Shown in pieces: positions 18,696 through 29,654 of a stretch of DNA of 64,000 nt. Source of the stretch: CALLCD01 sp039196965. GTDB taxonomy: Bacteria > Pseudomonadota > Alphaproteobacteria > Caulobacterales > Hyphomonadaceae. The notes under the pieces were generated by a model, which was not told where the DNA came from, made no database searches, and saw nothing but the letters and a program-made list of their open reading frames with translations. Each line of letters begins with the position of its first letter. Positions within the stretch are counted from its first letter, which is position 1. Where the stretch lies: contig JBCCUK010000010.1 in the NCBI GenBank assembly GCA_039196965.1, positions 52,494-116,493 of the forward strand, in the 5' to 3' direction. Made by a program: the position numbers and the translations under genes.

Positions 18696-19645
18696 TTGGC
18701 ACAGGCGTTAAGCGCTCGATCGTCCTCCGATATTGCGGCGGCGACGCGATAGGGCTCGTCAGTTGCCAATAGTGTAATGCCATTTTCGACAAGTAATTTG
18801 TACTCTGATGGATCGCCGTCCTCCCAGTAGGTATCGTCTAGACGTTCGCCGCGCCTTCCCAATGTGCCAAAGGCTGCCTCAACCCCTTCGTTTCGAAGAC
18901 GTGCCCAGGCGGCGGGGTCTTCTTCGCGCGTGCCGGTCCAACCGATAAGATATCGCCGATCAACGCCGGCATCTTCCAGCTTGCCGATATCGCGCCCGCC
19001 CCGAGCGCTCGCGGTGAACATCATGTTCGGTGCCAGGCTTTGAACAAGGGCAGCGTCATTGTCTGTATACGTTATCAGGATGACATTGTTTTGTGCTCCG
19101 GCAGTATCTACGGCACGGATGAGGCTACGCCAGCCCGTTGTCTCTTTCTTGTCGAGTTCTAACACTGCGCCAGTCGCCACAGACCAGGTGAGAATGTCGG
19201 TCAGGCGTGGTGCTGTAAAACTGGTGACGTCACCATTATTGTCTACTAGATTCAGGCTTTCGATTTCTGCCCAGTCTGTATCTGCAACCGACCCATTGCC
19301 GGTCGTTGTCCGGCCGAGCGAGCGATCATGCAGAAGAAACAACATGCCATCCCGGCTTGTGACGACATCGATTTCGAACACTCTCAGTCCCTGGTCGAAG
19401 CCGTACTGGAGCGTCTCAAGCGCGTTTTCAGGATAGCCGGGTAGTGGGCCACCGCGATGAGATGCGATCAGCACGCCGCCCGTTTCACGCACACAATCAA
19501 AAAAACCCGGCAGATCATCCGTTTTCACGGCCGGAAGTGGGGCAGTGGATAACAGGCTCGGATCTGCGTCAGATACCGACCGGTTTAGCTCATCTCCACA
19601 CGCGGCTGAGATGAATAGAGTCAACAAAATCAACAGCGAACGCAT
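18692..19645 (-). CDS. Glycerophosphodiester phosphodiesterase lipoprotein
   Basis: 317 residues from the ATG at 19645 (MRSLLILLTLFISAACGD); the longer frame to 19711 lacks a sensible N-terminus. The lipobox ISAAC suggests an outer-membrane or periplasm-facing lipoprotein. The GDPD catalytic residues are visible: ASHRGG, ENALETLQYGFDQG, FEIDVVTSRDG and LLHD. It would hydrolyse deacylated phospholipids to glycerol-3-phosphate. It is transcribed toward lpxB and divergent from the acyl-CoA ligase gene, with 111 bases between. Confidence 0.88.
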   Translation of the reverse strand: MRSLLILLTLFISAACGDELNRSVSDADPSLLSTAPLPAVKTDDLPGFFDCVRETGGVLIASHRGGPLPGYPENALETLQYGFDQGLRVFEIDVVTSRDGMLFLLHDRSLGRTTTGNGSVADTDWAEIESLNLVDNNGDVTSFTAPRLTDILTWSVATGAVLELDKKETTGWRSLIRAVDTAGAQNNVILITYTDNDAALVQSLAPNMMFTASARGGRDIGKLEDAGVDRRYLIGWTGTREEDPAAWARLRNEGVEAAFGTLGRRGERLDDTYWEDGDPSEYKLLVENGITLLATDEPYRVAAAISEDDRALNACAN

Positions 19646-19756
19646 AGCCTCAACCCCATTCCCGCATTGCATCGGAGCGTAGCCCGCAATATTGTCCCCG
19701 CAAAGGGTCAATCAGGCCATTTGGCCGACGAAAAATACAAAGGATGTGGGAGACAT

Positions 19757-21382
19757 ATGCAAGGCATCATGCAGGACTGGCCGCTTACGGTCGACAAAAT
19801 CTTGGATCACGCAAAACAGCAGCACGGCAAGCGGGAAATCATTACCCGCCGTGTCGGTGGCGAGATTGTCAGAACGACGTATTCCGATGTCTATGATCGG
19901 GCCAAGCAAATCTCCAATGCTCTGAAAGCCGACGGTATTGGATTGGGCGACCGCGTCGCTACCCTTGGATGGAACTCTGCCCGGCATATGGAGACATGGT
20001 ATGGTGCCATGGGTATTGGCGCTGTCTTGCATACGATCAATCCGCGTCTTCATCCTGAGCAGATCGCCTGGATTGCAAACCATGCAGAGGACAAAGTGCT
20101 CGTCTTTGACAAGACGTTTTTGCCAATTGTCGAGGCTGTGAAAGATCACCTGCAAACGATAAAAACCTTTGTCATCTACTGCGATGAAGCGGACCTACCG
20201 GAAAATTCAGTGGGCGCGGTGGCTTATGAGAGTTGGCTTGCGGGCCATTCCACAGATTGTCAGTGGGGCGGTTTTCCTGAGAGTACGGCCTGCGGCCTTT
20301 GCTATACGTCGGGAACGACGGGTAATCCCAAGGGAGTGCTTTACTCTCATCGATCAAATACCCTGCATACGCTGATTACAATGGGCAAAGACGCTATGGG
20401 CATGGGGGGCGAGGATACAGTGCTGCCCGTAGTGCCCATGTTCCACGCCAATGCCTGGGGGTTGGCTCTGGCCTGTCCTGCCACCGGAGCGAATATGGTA
20501 ATGCCGGGCGCGCAGATGGATGGCGCGTCGATTTACGAACTTCTTGACACTGAGAAGGTAACGATCACCGCAGCTGTTCCGACAGTATGGCTCGGCCTGC
20601 TGACCTATCTCCAGGAGAACAATCTGAAGCTTCCACATTTGAAGCGGGTCCTGATTGGTGGTTCTGCTATTCCAGAGCGAATTCTGCGTGCTTTTGAAGA
20701 AGAGTATGAGGTTGATGTGGTCCATGCTTGGGGCATGACTGAGACGTCGCCGCTTGGCACATTGGGAGTGCTTCCGCCTCACCTTGTCGATGCAGACATT
20801 GATACGAGAATGGCTCAAAAGCTCAGGCAGGGTCGGCCGCCTTTCGGCGTTCAGCTTAAAATTGTCGATGATGATGGCAACGAAAAGCCCCGCGACGGCA
20901 GTTCATCCGGTCGTCTTCTTGTTAGTGGACCCGCTGTGGCGGCTGGATACTTCAAGGGCGATGGCGGTGATGTGCTGGACGAGAATGGTTTCTTCGATAC
21001 TGGCGATGTCGCTCATATCGATGAATATGGCACGATGACCATCACCGATCGCGCAAAAGATGTCATCAAGTCCGGCGGCGAGTGGATTTCGTCAATCGAC
21101 ATTGAGAATATAGCTGTCGGTCATCCGAAAGTGGCGAATGCTGCGGCTATTGGCATCTTCCACCCAAAATGGGACGAGCGACCGCTTCTTATTATCCAGC
21201 CAGCGCCCGGTCAGACCCCGACGAAAGACGAAATTTTGGCCAATCTGGAAGGCAAGATCGCAAAGTGGTGGACCCCCGACGACGTTCAATTTGTGGAAGA
21301 AATTCCACTAGGGGCGACGGGCAAGATCAATAAGCTGGCCCTTCGTGAGACGTTCAAAGACTACAAACTGCCGACGGCATAG
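19757..21382 (+). CDS. Fatty acyl-CoA synthetase (AMP-forming, FadD-like)
   Basis: 541 residues from the ATG at 19757, which has GGGAG close upstream; an in-frame ATG at 19667 gives an unconserved leader. ANL-superfamily motifs are YTSGTTGNPKGVLYSH (P-loop A3), HAWGMTETSP (A5), DTGDVAHIDEYG (A7) and TDRAKDVIKSGGEWIS (A8), with the catalytic lysine in PLGATGKINK. It activates fatty acids as CoA thioesters. Substrate chain length cannot be told; the similarity to medium and long-chain ligases of alphaproteobacteria is general. Confidence 0.9.
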   Translation: MQGIMQDWPLTVDKILDHAKQQHGKREIITRRVGGEIVRTTYSDVYDRAKQISNALKADGIGLGDRVATLGWNSARHMETWYGAMGIGAVLHTINPRLHPEQIAWIANHAEDKVLVFDKTFLPIVEAVKDHLQTIKTFVIYCDEADLPENSVGAVAYESWLAGHSTDCQWGGFPESTACGLCYTSGTTGNPKGVLYSHRSNTLHTLITMGKDAMGMGGEDTVLPVVPMFHANAWGLALACPATGANMVMPGAQMDGASIYELLDTEKVTITAAVPTVWLGLLTYLQENNLKLPHLKRVLIGGSAIPERILRAFEEEYEVDVVHAWGMTETSPLGTLGVLPPHLVDADIDTRMAQKLRQGRPPFGVQLKIVDDDGNEKPRDGSSSGRLLVSGPAVAAGYFKGDGGDVLDENGFFDTGDVAHIDEYGTMTITDRAKDVIKSGGEWISSIDIENIAVGHPKVANAAAIGIFHPKWDERPLLIIQPAPGQTPTKDEILANLEGKIAKWWTPDDVQFVEEIPLGATGKINKLALRETFKDYKLPTA

Positions 21383-21457
21383 TCGGTATTGTCTGCCAGA
21401 TTCATTTGCCGCCTTGCTCGAATCCCTTGTGAGCGCTAGTGAACTCACCGTGTTAAG

Positions 21458-21482
21458 TGCGCCGGGCTGAAATCCCGGCGCA
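21458..21482 (+). promoter_or_regulatory. Hairpin directly upstream of infA
   Basis: TGCGCCGGG at 21458-21466 pairs perfectly with CCCGGCGCA at 21474-21482, a 9-bp stem with a 7-base loop. No T-run follows; instead the infA Shine-Dalgarno AGGAGG begins about seven bases later. It may act as a Rho-aided end of the ligase transcript or as a translational control element for infA. Confidence 0.5.
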
Positions 21483-21497
21483 ACAATAGGAGGGCCT

Positions 21498-21716
21498 ATG
21501 GCCAAGGAAGAACTGCTCGAATTCAATGGGACAGTGATGGAACTGCTCCCCAACGCGACTTTTCGCGTACAGCTTGAGAACGAGCATGAAATCATTGCGC
21601 ACACATCGGGTAAGATGCGCAAGAACCGCATTAGGGTTCTCACTGGAGACAAGGTCCTTGTCGAGATGACGCCCTACGACCTAACCAAGGGTCGCATTAC
21701 TTTCCGTTACAAATAA
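21498..21716 (+). CDS. infA: Translation initiation factor IF-1
   Basis: 72 residues, the exact family length: MAKEELLEFNGTVMELLPN at the start, NHE-like ENEHEIIAHTSGKMRKNRIR in the OB fold and YDLTKGRITFRYK at the end. IF-1 binds the 30S A site during initiation. AGGAGG lies 8 bases upstream. maf follows after nine bases, as in many alphaproteobacteria. Confidence 0.98.
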   Translation: MAKEELLEFNGTVMELLPNATFRVQLENEHEIIAHTSGKMRKNRIRVLTGDKVLVEMTPYDLTKGRITFRYK

Positions 21717-21725
21717 CTCGATCAG

Positions 21726-22310
21726 GTGGCGGACACTGCTACCAAAGCGCTGGTACTTGCGAGTTCTAGCCCGCGCCGTGTTGCGCTGCTTGAACAGATC
21801 GGCATCGTGCCCGATGCCATTGCACCATCTGATATAGATGAGACGCCGCGTATCAAAGAGCTTCCAAGGCAGCTCGCCGAACGCCTCGCAGTTGAAAAAG
21901 CGCTGGCGTGCGACTGCGAGGACGCCTTTGTGCTCTCAGCCGATACTGTTGTTGCCCTAGGCCGCCGGATACTTCCTAAGGTGGCCAATGGTGCTGAGGC
22001 AGCCGATTGCCTGAACTTATTGTCCGGTCGCGCCCATCAGGTGATAACGAGTGTGGCGCTTCGTTCGCCTTGTGGGGAAATGGCTGTTCGCACGGTTCTG
22101 TCACGGGTTACATTTAAGCGGCTAACCGCCGTTGAAATCGCTGCATATATCGATACTGGCGAGCCCTTGGGTAAGGCAGGCGGGTACGCAATCCAGGGGT
22201 CTGGCGGAGCATTTGTCCGAAAGCTGAACGGAAGCTACAGCGCTGTCGTTGGCTTGCCGTTATTTGAAGTGAAGGCCATGCTTGTCGGGCGCGGTGTGCT
22301 CACGAGCTAG
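21726..22310 (+). CDS. maf: Maf-like nucleoside triphosphate pyrophosphatase
   Basis: 194 residues from a GTG at 21726. SSSPRRVALLEQIGI is the substrate site, DETPR and SADTVV carry the catalytic Asp, and GEPLGKAGGYAIQG is the C-terminal signature. Maf proteins hydrolyse non-canonical or modified nucleotides such as dTTP/UTP derivatives. It lies in the infA-maf-rng-yacG block, though here a minus-strand lipoprotein gene is inserted between maf and the RNase gene. Confidence 0.93.
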   Translation: MADTATKALVLASSSPRRVALLEQIGIVPDAIAPSDIDETPRIKELPRQLAERLAVEKALACDCEDAFVLSADTVVALGRRILPKVANGAEAADCLNLLSGRAHQVITSVALRSPCGEMAVRTVLSRVTFKRLTAVEIAAYIDTGEPLGKAGGYAIQGSGGAFVRKLNGSYSAVVGLPLFEVKAMLVGRGVLTS

Positions 22311-23542
22311 TTCGGACTGTTTAAAAGTCCTGAAATGATGAGCTCTACGCGCCTGATGGCCGCTTCAGCGCGCCTGACAAGGGGATCAATGCTGTGGGTG
22401 TTCCATCCATCCAGCCGCTTATGCCGCCGGATACCCTCAATAGCGTCTTCAACTCTGCGGCTTGCGCCGATCAGCGTATCTTCGTCGGTAACATTAGAAT
22501 CAATAAGTGATTCCAGGAAACGAACCTCGTCCTGGAGCGCACGGCGCAGCCTCTGCTCATCAAGGCGCAGATCAAACTCAGACCCGATCCGTTCTCGCCT
22601 CCGGTCAGTGTCATCATAGATGGCATCTGAAATATCTTGAGTAACGGCGGTGACGACCGGTTCGGACTGCAGCACGCGTCCGATGTCCTGCAGGAAGGGA
22701 TTTCCCTGTTTGGTTTCGACAATGTCGACATACAGATTAAACGCATACTGACCGCTTTGATCACCCCCGGGCGGTGTGTTCATCCAAGCCGTGTAAAGAC
22801 CATTCGTCTCAAGTTCATTGAATGCCCTGCCGCGTTCGACGCCAGGAAGCTGTAAAGAGCTGACGGCAAAAGCGCCCCCGGCATTTGGCGTTGGATTACC
22901 GAAATCGTCGGGCACAAACAGACGGGCAGCCGCCGGAGAACCGAACTCCAGCGCAATGACAATATCCCGCGTAAGCTCCCCGCCTGCGCGTTCAAATCGA
23001 TTGACGATGAAATGCTCAAGCTTGCCTCGAAAGAAAGCCGATTTGTCCTGCGCGGGTTCTAGTTTCACAAGCGCATACAACGAGGGTTCACTGGTTAGAT
23101 TAAGGTGACCATAGTGCTCATTGTTTTTTTTCCCTCTGGAGGACGGCTCAAACCCACCCCGAACAATGTGAACGCACTGTATGCTGTCGTTGAGAGCTCC
23201 GAGGCCGGTGTCAGCCTCGACTGACTTATAGAAGAAATCACTTGCAACCCCCGAGGATGTATCGATATCCGGCTGGCCGCGCTCTTCCAGATATCGCCCG
23301 AATGATTGAAAGATCACCTGGCCAGTGCCGACGGCGATTTCTCCTAGGGTGGAAAGCCCCGGACCGAAGGTTCTTGTTCCAGATTCTGATCTCACACAAT
23401 GATTATCGAGGAAGACACGCGTATCGGACCCGAGACCATCTCTCGCGCTCAGACCTCCTGTCACGCTGCTTGTGTTGCATCCACCGAGCAGTGCTAACAG
23501 AAAAAAGCCTGAAAAAAGGCTTGCATATTGTTTCGTCCCCAT
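22307..23542 (-). CDS. Predicted lipoprotein of unknown function
   Basis: 411 residues from the ATG at 23542 (MGTKQYASLFSGFFLLALLGGCN), giving a clear lipobox LLGGC; the longer frame to 23620 is not credible. The mature protein begins with a Ser/Gly-rich linker, then a mixed domain with CVRSESGTRTFGPGLSTLGEI and CVHIVRGGFEP. The last 130 residues are charged and helical, with DRRRERIGSEFDLRLDEQRLRR. I recognise no catalytic family. It splits the usual maf-rng neighbourhood and overlaps the maf stop by four bases on the opposite strand. Confidence 0.7.
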   Translation of the reverse strand: MGTKQYASLFSGFFLLALLGGCNTSSVTGGLSARDGLGSDTRVFLDNHCVRSESGTRTFGPGLSTLGEIAVGTGQVIFQSFGRYLEERGQPDIDTSSGVASDFFYKSVEADTGLGALNDSIQCVHIVRGGFEPSSRGKKNNEHYGHLNLTSEPSLYALVKLEPAQDKSAFFRGKLEHFIVNRFERAGGELTRDIVIALEFGSPAAARLFVPDDFGNPTPNAGGAFAVSSLQLPGVERGRAFNELETNGLYTAWMNTPPGGDQSGQYAFNLYVDIVETKQGNPFLQDIGRVLQSEPVVTAVTQDISDAIYDDTDRRRERIGSEFDLRLDEQRLRRALQDEVRFLESLIDSNVTDEDTLIGASRRVEDAIEGIRRHKRLDGWNTHSIDPLVRRAEAAIRRVELIISGLLNSPN

Positions 23543-23650
23543 GCTGCCAAGGTGCGCGAGACGGGCTTTACTGGTCAAGTATCTGTTGCATGCAGGGACC
23601 TTTGTGGCTGGCAGAGGCACCTGTTTCCATCGCCATGGATCGAGGTCTGT

Positions 23651-24706
23651 ATGATCTATAAATCGCTTCTAAAGTATGACGGTTTAGCAGGACAATGCCT
23701 GGTTGCCTGCACAGCAGACGGACAGTCGGCGCAGCTTCTTTTGAGGCCTTACTCAAAATCCGACACCGAGCTCCTGCCGGGGCAGGGGACAGCGGCGGTG
23801 GTCAGGAGTGTAGCCCATGATCAGGGCGGTTACTTTCTTGAGGCGGCTTCCGGCCAGCCACTTTTTCTCTCAATCACCGACAGCCGGGATTTGTTGGAGG
23901 GACAGCGCTGCGAGGTTGTATGCGTTGCAAGTGCCCGGTTTGGAAAATCCGCGCGTGTTCGGATTGCGCCAGAAGGCAAAGATCTTACATCCTCTGCTGT
24001 GTCCGCTTGGATTGCCCAGCTATTTGGAGAGTCTATCCCCGAGCCTCACGACGATTCCGAAAGTCACTTACAGATTGATCAATTCATAGATGAGCTCAGT
24101 GCTAACAGTGTAACGCTTCAGAACGGAGGCCGGATCACAATCGAACAAACCCGTGCGTTGACGGCTGTCGATGTCGACACGGTCGGTCGCGCTGACAGGA
24201 CGGGCAGTCGTGCGGAACGAGCCCATCGCATCAATCTGGACGCAACTGCCGAGCTTGCTCGCCAGATAGCGCTCAGAGATCTTGGCGGCACGATCGTGCT
24301 TGATTGCCTCTCCCCGATCTCCAAAGCGCGTGGGAAGGCACTGCAAACCGTTTTCCTGGCGGCGTTCAAAGCCTTGAGCAATCGCCGAGTCCGTGCGCTA
24401 CGGCCTTCGGATTTTGGTCTGATAGAGATCGCCGTGGCTTGGGGAATGGCACCTTTTCATGACCGATTTCTCGATGAGTTTGGCCGCCCCAACGGACATT
24501 TGCAGCTTTGGCAGGCGCTAAGGCAGCTAGAGTCTGAAGCTATGATCCGGACGGGTGATCAGCTGGTTTTGGAGCTGACATCCGACACTATTGCTCTGTT
24601 CGATGCGAAACGATCAGACTATATGCAGCGCATTCAGTCTCGCTTTGGGGGCCGGATCGAGGTGGAGCCATCCAGGACAGGAAAGACGGAAGTGAGGTCG
24701 ATATGA
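23651..24706 (+). CDS. Ribonuclease E/G-family protein (short form)
   Basis: 351 residues from the ATG at 23651 (MIYKSLLKYDG), with GAGGT upstream; the frame extends back to 23528 over the lipoprotein start but without conservation. The DNase I-like catalytic region is present: TAVDVDTVG and GTIVLDCLSPISKARG hold the metal-binding Asp residues of RNase E/G. The classical N-terminal S1 domain is not obvious and the Zn-link and C-terminal scaffold are missing, so this is the short form found next to maf and yacG in alphaproteobacteria. RNA processing is the likely role; its targets are unknown. Confidence 0.82.
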   Translation: MIYKSLLKYDGLAGQCLVACTADGQSAQLLLRPYSKSDTELLPGQGTAAVVRSVAHDQGGYFLEAASGQPLFLSITDSRDLLEGQRCEVVCVASARFGKSARVRIAPEGKDLTSSAVSAWIAQLFGESIPEPHDDSESHLQIDQFIDELSANSVTLQNGGRITIEQTRALTAVDVDTVGRADRTGSRAERAHRINLDATAELARQIALRDLGGTIVLDCLSPISKARGKALQTVFLAAFKALSNRRVRALRPSDFGLIEIAVAWGMAPFHDRFLDEFGRPNGHLQLWQALRQLESEAMIRTGDQLVLELTSDTIALFDAKRSDYMQRIQSRFGGRIEVEPSRTGKTEVRSI

Positions 24707-24888
24707 GCCAAGCAATTTGTCCGGTTTGTGAACAAAAGCCGTCAGCCAAAGAATACAGACCTTTTTGTTCGCGGCGTTGCGCCGATGTCGATCTGTCCCG
24801 TTGGCTGAAAGGCGGCTATTCCATTCCCGGCAGGCCTGCTGATCAGGCTGAAGAGGCCCCCTCCAGCACCTCCGGAGAAGATCGCTGA
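24703..24888 (+). CDS. yacG: DNA gyrase inhibitor YacG (zinc-binding)
   Basis: 61 residues with the four zinc cysteines CPVC and FCSRRC plus DLSRWLKGGYSIPG, the family signature. In E. coli YacG binds GyrB. The gene overlaps the RNase gene by four bases (ATGA), forming a pair, and is followed by tRNA-Phe. Confidence 0.93.
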   Translation: MSQAICPVCEQKPSAKEYRPFCSRRCADVDLSRWLKGGYSIPGRPADQAEEAPSSTSGEDR

Positions 24889-24933
24889 ATTGGTGGATGG
24901 ACAGGCGTGCAGGCGCGCCCTATACACGCGAAC

Positions 24934-26564
<1,631 letters not shown>

Positions 26565-26568
<4 letters not shown>

Positions 26569-26885
26569 GGCGTGCCCCCTTTCGCGGCGGTGAGAAAATC
26601 TTCGCAAACAAGTGATGAGTCCAAGTATACCGGATTTTCGCTCGAAGATGTGGGACTTCCGGGCGTTTCAGCCACTTGTCCACAGGCTTGCTGGAGGGGA
26701 TGAACGCCAAAGCCGAGCGAGACAAATTCGACAATGATGTTCCAGAGCAATTCGAGCAGCTCGCGCTTTTCAGCCTCGGTATAGTCATCACCTTCGAGGA
26801 GCGCCGCGTATTTCTGCCAGTCGAATTCGATACGTGGCGTATCGGAGAGTGTAGGCGTGAACGTATTGGTCTTATCATTCGCCAT
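26565..26885 (-). CDS. Small conserved protein coupled to the recombinase
   Basis: 106 residues with no named domain. The central part, IEFDWQKYAALLEGDDYTEA and LGFGVHPLQQAC, is of a type I recall from small genes just upstream of serine recombinases in alphaproteobacterial islands. It overlaps the recombinase start by four bases, so the two are co-translated; a role as integrase partner or directionality factor is possible but only an inference. Acidic N-terminal half, disordered C-terminus. Confidence 0.7.
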
Positions 26886-26977
26886 ATTTGGCGTGTTCCT
26901 TTCGTCTGGGGTTCTGGTTGCTCCTTTCCTCTTCCGGGAGCAGGTGGCTGGACCCGCCCCCGAGAAGCTTGGACGGC

Positions 26978-27379
26978 TTAAGGCTCGTGGCTATAACCGT
27001 GCCCTTGGGCAGGCGGGGGCTGTTGACGAGACTGCTTAAACTGCTGTTGGCTCACATGGTCTTGCCGTGGGCCGCCAGTGTGCTGCGAGTGACCGTTTCC
27101 CACGGCTTGGGTATGCTCCTGACCGTGAGCCCGGTCTGCATCCTTGAAGTGACGTATGCTTGCACGGGCGCGGCTAGAGAGATCCGGCATTTTCGCAAGA
27201 TCAATGTCGCGCAGTGAATAACTGTCTCTTGGTTTGCCAGTTTGTTTGTCCGTATAGGTATAACCGACTTTGCTGGCATAGATTGGATCCCCGCTTGGCA
27301 AATGATTTCGCCAAATTTTGATAAAAGTCTGACCGTCGCGGACGGTGTCGATGGGTGCATTAGGTCTTTCGGTGGACAT
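26978..27379 (-). CDS. Hypothetical island protein with Gln/His-rich tail
   Basis: 133 residues. The first 75 form a compact domain (DTVRDGQTFIKIWRNH, YASKVGYTYTDKQTG, YSLRDIDLAKMPDLS) that looks like a small beta-rich DNA- or protein-binding unit. The remainder is Gln, His and Pro rich and probably disordered. A Shine-Dalgarno-like AAAGGAG precedes the ATG. It is unassigned; genes of this kind occur in mobilization regions near VirD4-like genes. Confidence 0.6.
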   Translation of the reverse strand: MSTERPNAPIDTVRDGQTFIKIWRNHLPSGDPIYASKVGYTYTDKQTGKPRDSYSLRDIDLAKMPDLSSRARASIRHFKDADRAHGQEHTQAVGNGHSQHTGGPRQDHVSQQQFKQSRQQPPPAQGHGYSHEP

Positions 27380-27493
27380 GGTGTCATGTCTCCTTTCTTT
27401 GGTTTCAAGTTGTTAGAATTGTTGATGCTGAGAATAACTCAGCATACAGAACAAATCAAGAACATTTGTGCTCTCATGCAATCGTATTCGGCG

Positions 27494-27955
27494 CTACCGA
27501 CTACGGGTCTGGCTTTGCCGGAGGTAGGGGGAGCAACGCTGAGCGCGGAATGATGCTTCCCGCTGATCCTGCGCGATCAGGTCTTGTGAGGTTCGCACCT
27601 GATCTTGGGCCTTTTGTATGAGACCGTTTGCATTCCGGCGCATGGCTTCGAACGCTTTGCGGTCTTGGGGGTAGGTTTCCGGCTTGCGGCGTTGATCAAG
27701 GTCTTTCAAGTCGCGCCGCTGCTGATAAATTTGGCGGGCTGTCGTCTTCATTGCTTTGACGTTTTGAGCACTACGCGGCTTCAGCTCTGGCTTGGGCTCA
27801 TCCCACTCCCGTTGTTGGGGGAGGTCCTGTTGCCTTGGAGCAAGATGACCCCGAGAGCGTTTGAACGCATCGCGGGCCATGCCGCCGACTTGGTACATGT
27901 CCGGGTTACCGCCCGGCGTATCGCCGCGATAGGAATATGATGTTCGATCCTGCAT
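27494..27955 (-). CDS. Hypothetical basic helical protein of the island
   Basis: 153 residues, rich in Gln, Arg and Asp. The second half is predicted helical (AMKTTARQIYQQRRDLKDLD, FEAMRRNANGLIQKAQDQVR), resembling the charged C-terminal tails of relaxases but with no catalytic motif. It precedes the VirD4-like gene on the same strand in transcription terms downstream of it. Function unknown; a relaxosome accessory is possible. Confidence 0.55.
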   Translation of the reverse strand: MQDRTSYSYRGDTPGGNPDMYQVGGMARDAFKRSRGHLAPRQQDLPQQREWDEPKPELKPRSAQNVKAMKTTARQIYQQRRDLKDLDQRRKPETYPQDRKAFEAMRRNANGLIQKAQDQVRTSQDLIAQDQREASFRAQRCSPYLRQSQTRSR

Positions 27956-28027
27956 TGGGTTTCCTTTGAAGATGGAGCGCCTTTGCTGCTTTGCCGTATG
28001 AGGGCAGCGGCAAAGGCGCGAGGGAGG

Positions 28028-29635
28028 CTAGGGGTCTATTCTTGACCAGTGGCCTTCTTGGTATTGGGGGTAATGGGCGAAGCGGGCTGGGACGGGTTCG
28101 GTAATGACCCGCCGCCAGGCATGCCCAAAGGTTGTCTTAACACGGACTTTGCCCGCCGGCGGGTGATACGGGTTCGGATGGAACCGCCCAGCCATAAATT
28201 TCTGCTCCCAATAGGGTTTGCGGTCTGCATAGATCGGTGAAGCCAGCCCATCGGCAAACAGATACATCTTGTTCGGTGGCATGTTCAGAACTTCATCTGG
28301 TGTGCGCAGTAGCCGATGCATTTTCGAGCGATGCTCTGACATGTCCCGGTGATGGCGATAGTCCGCTCCAGCCCGAAACGGGTCCTCCCCCATCAGCAGG
28401 GCATTCATAGCCTGTTGCTTGGCAAGGCGGGCAGCAGCCTGTTTTTCTTCATCATCATATTCAAGCGTTTGGGCACCGAGCATGCGGGACACATCAGTTG
28501 CAGACTCAATGTCCCTTATGGCGAAGTACATCCGCAGCGCCGCTGAAGAGGCGATGATGCTTTCCGCGTCCTGTCCAATGGCGCGCATCTGCTTCTTGCT
28601 CTGAAACACCGCCACCGGACGAATCCCAATTCCTGCGCCATAGGTGAACAGTTTGGTGATGAGCGGGAAGCCGCCGAGCTGAGCGCACTCATCCAATATC
28701 CATGTCTGGCGCGGCGCATCCGGGCGCTCTGCCTTATAGACCATGCCTGCAACAAACATTGATTTGATCACGGGAGCCCATGAGCTGATAAACTCAGCGG
28801 GCGGCATCAGATTGACCTGATAGAGCTGGCCTGACTGACAAAGCTGTTCAAATGAGAAGTCATAAGGCGGGGAGACCGAAGCCATCAGCAGTGGATCACT
28901 CAGCGCGGAAAAAGCGCGGAAGACTTCGCCAAGAATGCCTTGAAAACCTCCGGCATTCCCATCACCCTGACGGGCCGCTGCAATCTCCTCTTCAATCCTG
29001 ACAGACAATGGATAGCCGGAGATGTGCATTTCATAGGCAAAATCGAGCCAAGCATCACTGTTGCCGGGAATGAGATTGATGATCCCATAGAGACGCGGAT
29101 AGGTCGGTACGCCATCAAGCCGGGCAAGCGTGACCGTAATGCCTTCCACAAACTCTCGCGCCCGGTCTTCAAAATATTTGCTATTGGCAGAGCCGGAGGC
29201 CTGAATGATGTTCTCGCAGAACATTTTGACCTTCGAAACGAGTGCTGGATCTTCGCCTCGCATGCCGTCAAGCGGATTAATGCTGTGCTGCGGCAAGCCA
29301 TGTAAGCCCATTGGGTTCCAATAAATGCAGTGCTTGCCATCCGGGGTCTGATTTTGGCTTATGGGCGCAAGCTCACCCTTCATATCCAAATTAACGGTCG
29401 AATAGGCTGAACCAATCCCGTGACAGAGATTATACCCTAGTACGGTTGCAAGCTTACCGCCCCTTGCGCCAGCGGTGAGCAACACGCCTCCGGCTCCAGA
29501 ATACCAGAGCGGGCGATTGCCATAGAAGCCAACGAATAACGAGTCAGCTATTTGCGTGAACAGTCCGGCACTCTGGATGTTGTGCGCGTTAGAAAACTCA
29601 GCGCTGCCGAAACGGTCGATTTCATTGATGAGCAT
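28028..29635 (-). CDS. VirD4/TraG-like coupling protein with degenerate P-loop
   Basis: 535 residues from the ATG at 29635, chosen because AAGGAG lies six bases upstream (a TTG at 29656 is also in frame). Family features are the ordered segments STVNLDMKGELA, YWNPMGLHG, NPLD, the Walker B-like TWILDECAQLGGF and the later VAVFQSKKQMRAIGQ. The expected Walker A GPTGSGKG is replaced by AGARGGKLATVL, which lacks the first Gly and the Ser/Thr after Lys. There is no N-terminal membrane anchor. It would link the relaxosome to a helper plasmid's channel, but ATP binding may be altered. Its partner channel genes are absent. Confidence 0.85.
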   Translation of the reverse strand: MLINEIDRFGSAEFSNAHNIQSAGLFTQIADSLFVGFYGNRPLWYSGAGGVLLTAGARGGKLATVLGYNLCHGIGSAYSTVNLDMKGELAPISQNQTPDGKHCIYWNPMGLHGLPQHSINPLDGMRGEDPALVSKVKMFCENIIQASGSANSKYFEDRAREFVEGITVTLARLDGVPTYPRLYGIINLIPGNSDAWLDFAYEMHISGYPLSVRIEEEIAAARQGDGNAGGFQGILGEVFRAFSALSDPLLMASVSPPYDFSFEQLCQSGQLYQVNLMPPAEFISSWAPVIKSMFVAGMVYKAERPDAPRQTWILDECAQLGGFPLITKLFTYGAGIGIRPVAVFQSKKQMRAIGQDAESIIASSAALRMYFAIRDIESATDVSRMLGAQTLEYDDEEKQAAARLAKQQAMNALLMGEDPFRAGADYRHHRDMSEHRSKMHRLLRTPDEVLNMPPNKMYLFADGLASPIYADRKPYWEQKFMAGRFHPNPYHPPAGKVRVKTTFGHAWRRVITEPVPARFAHYPQYQEGHWSRIDP

Positions 29636-29654
29636 GGAAACTCCTTCTTGAATC

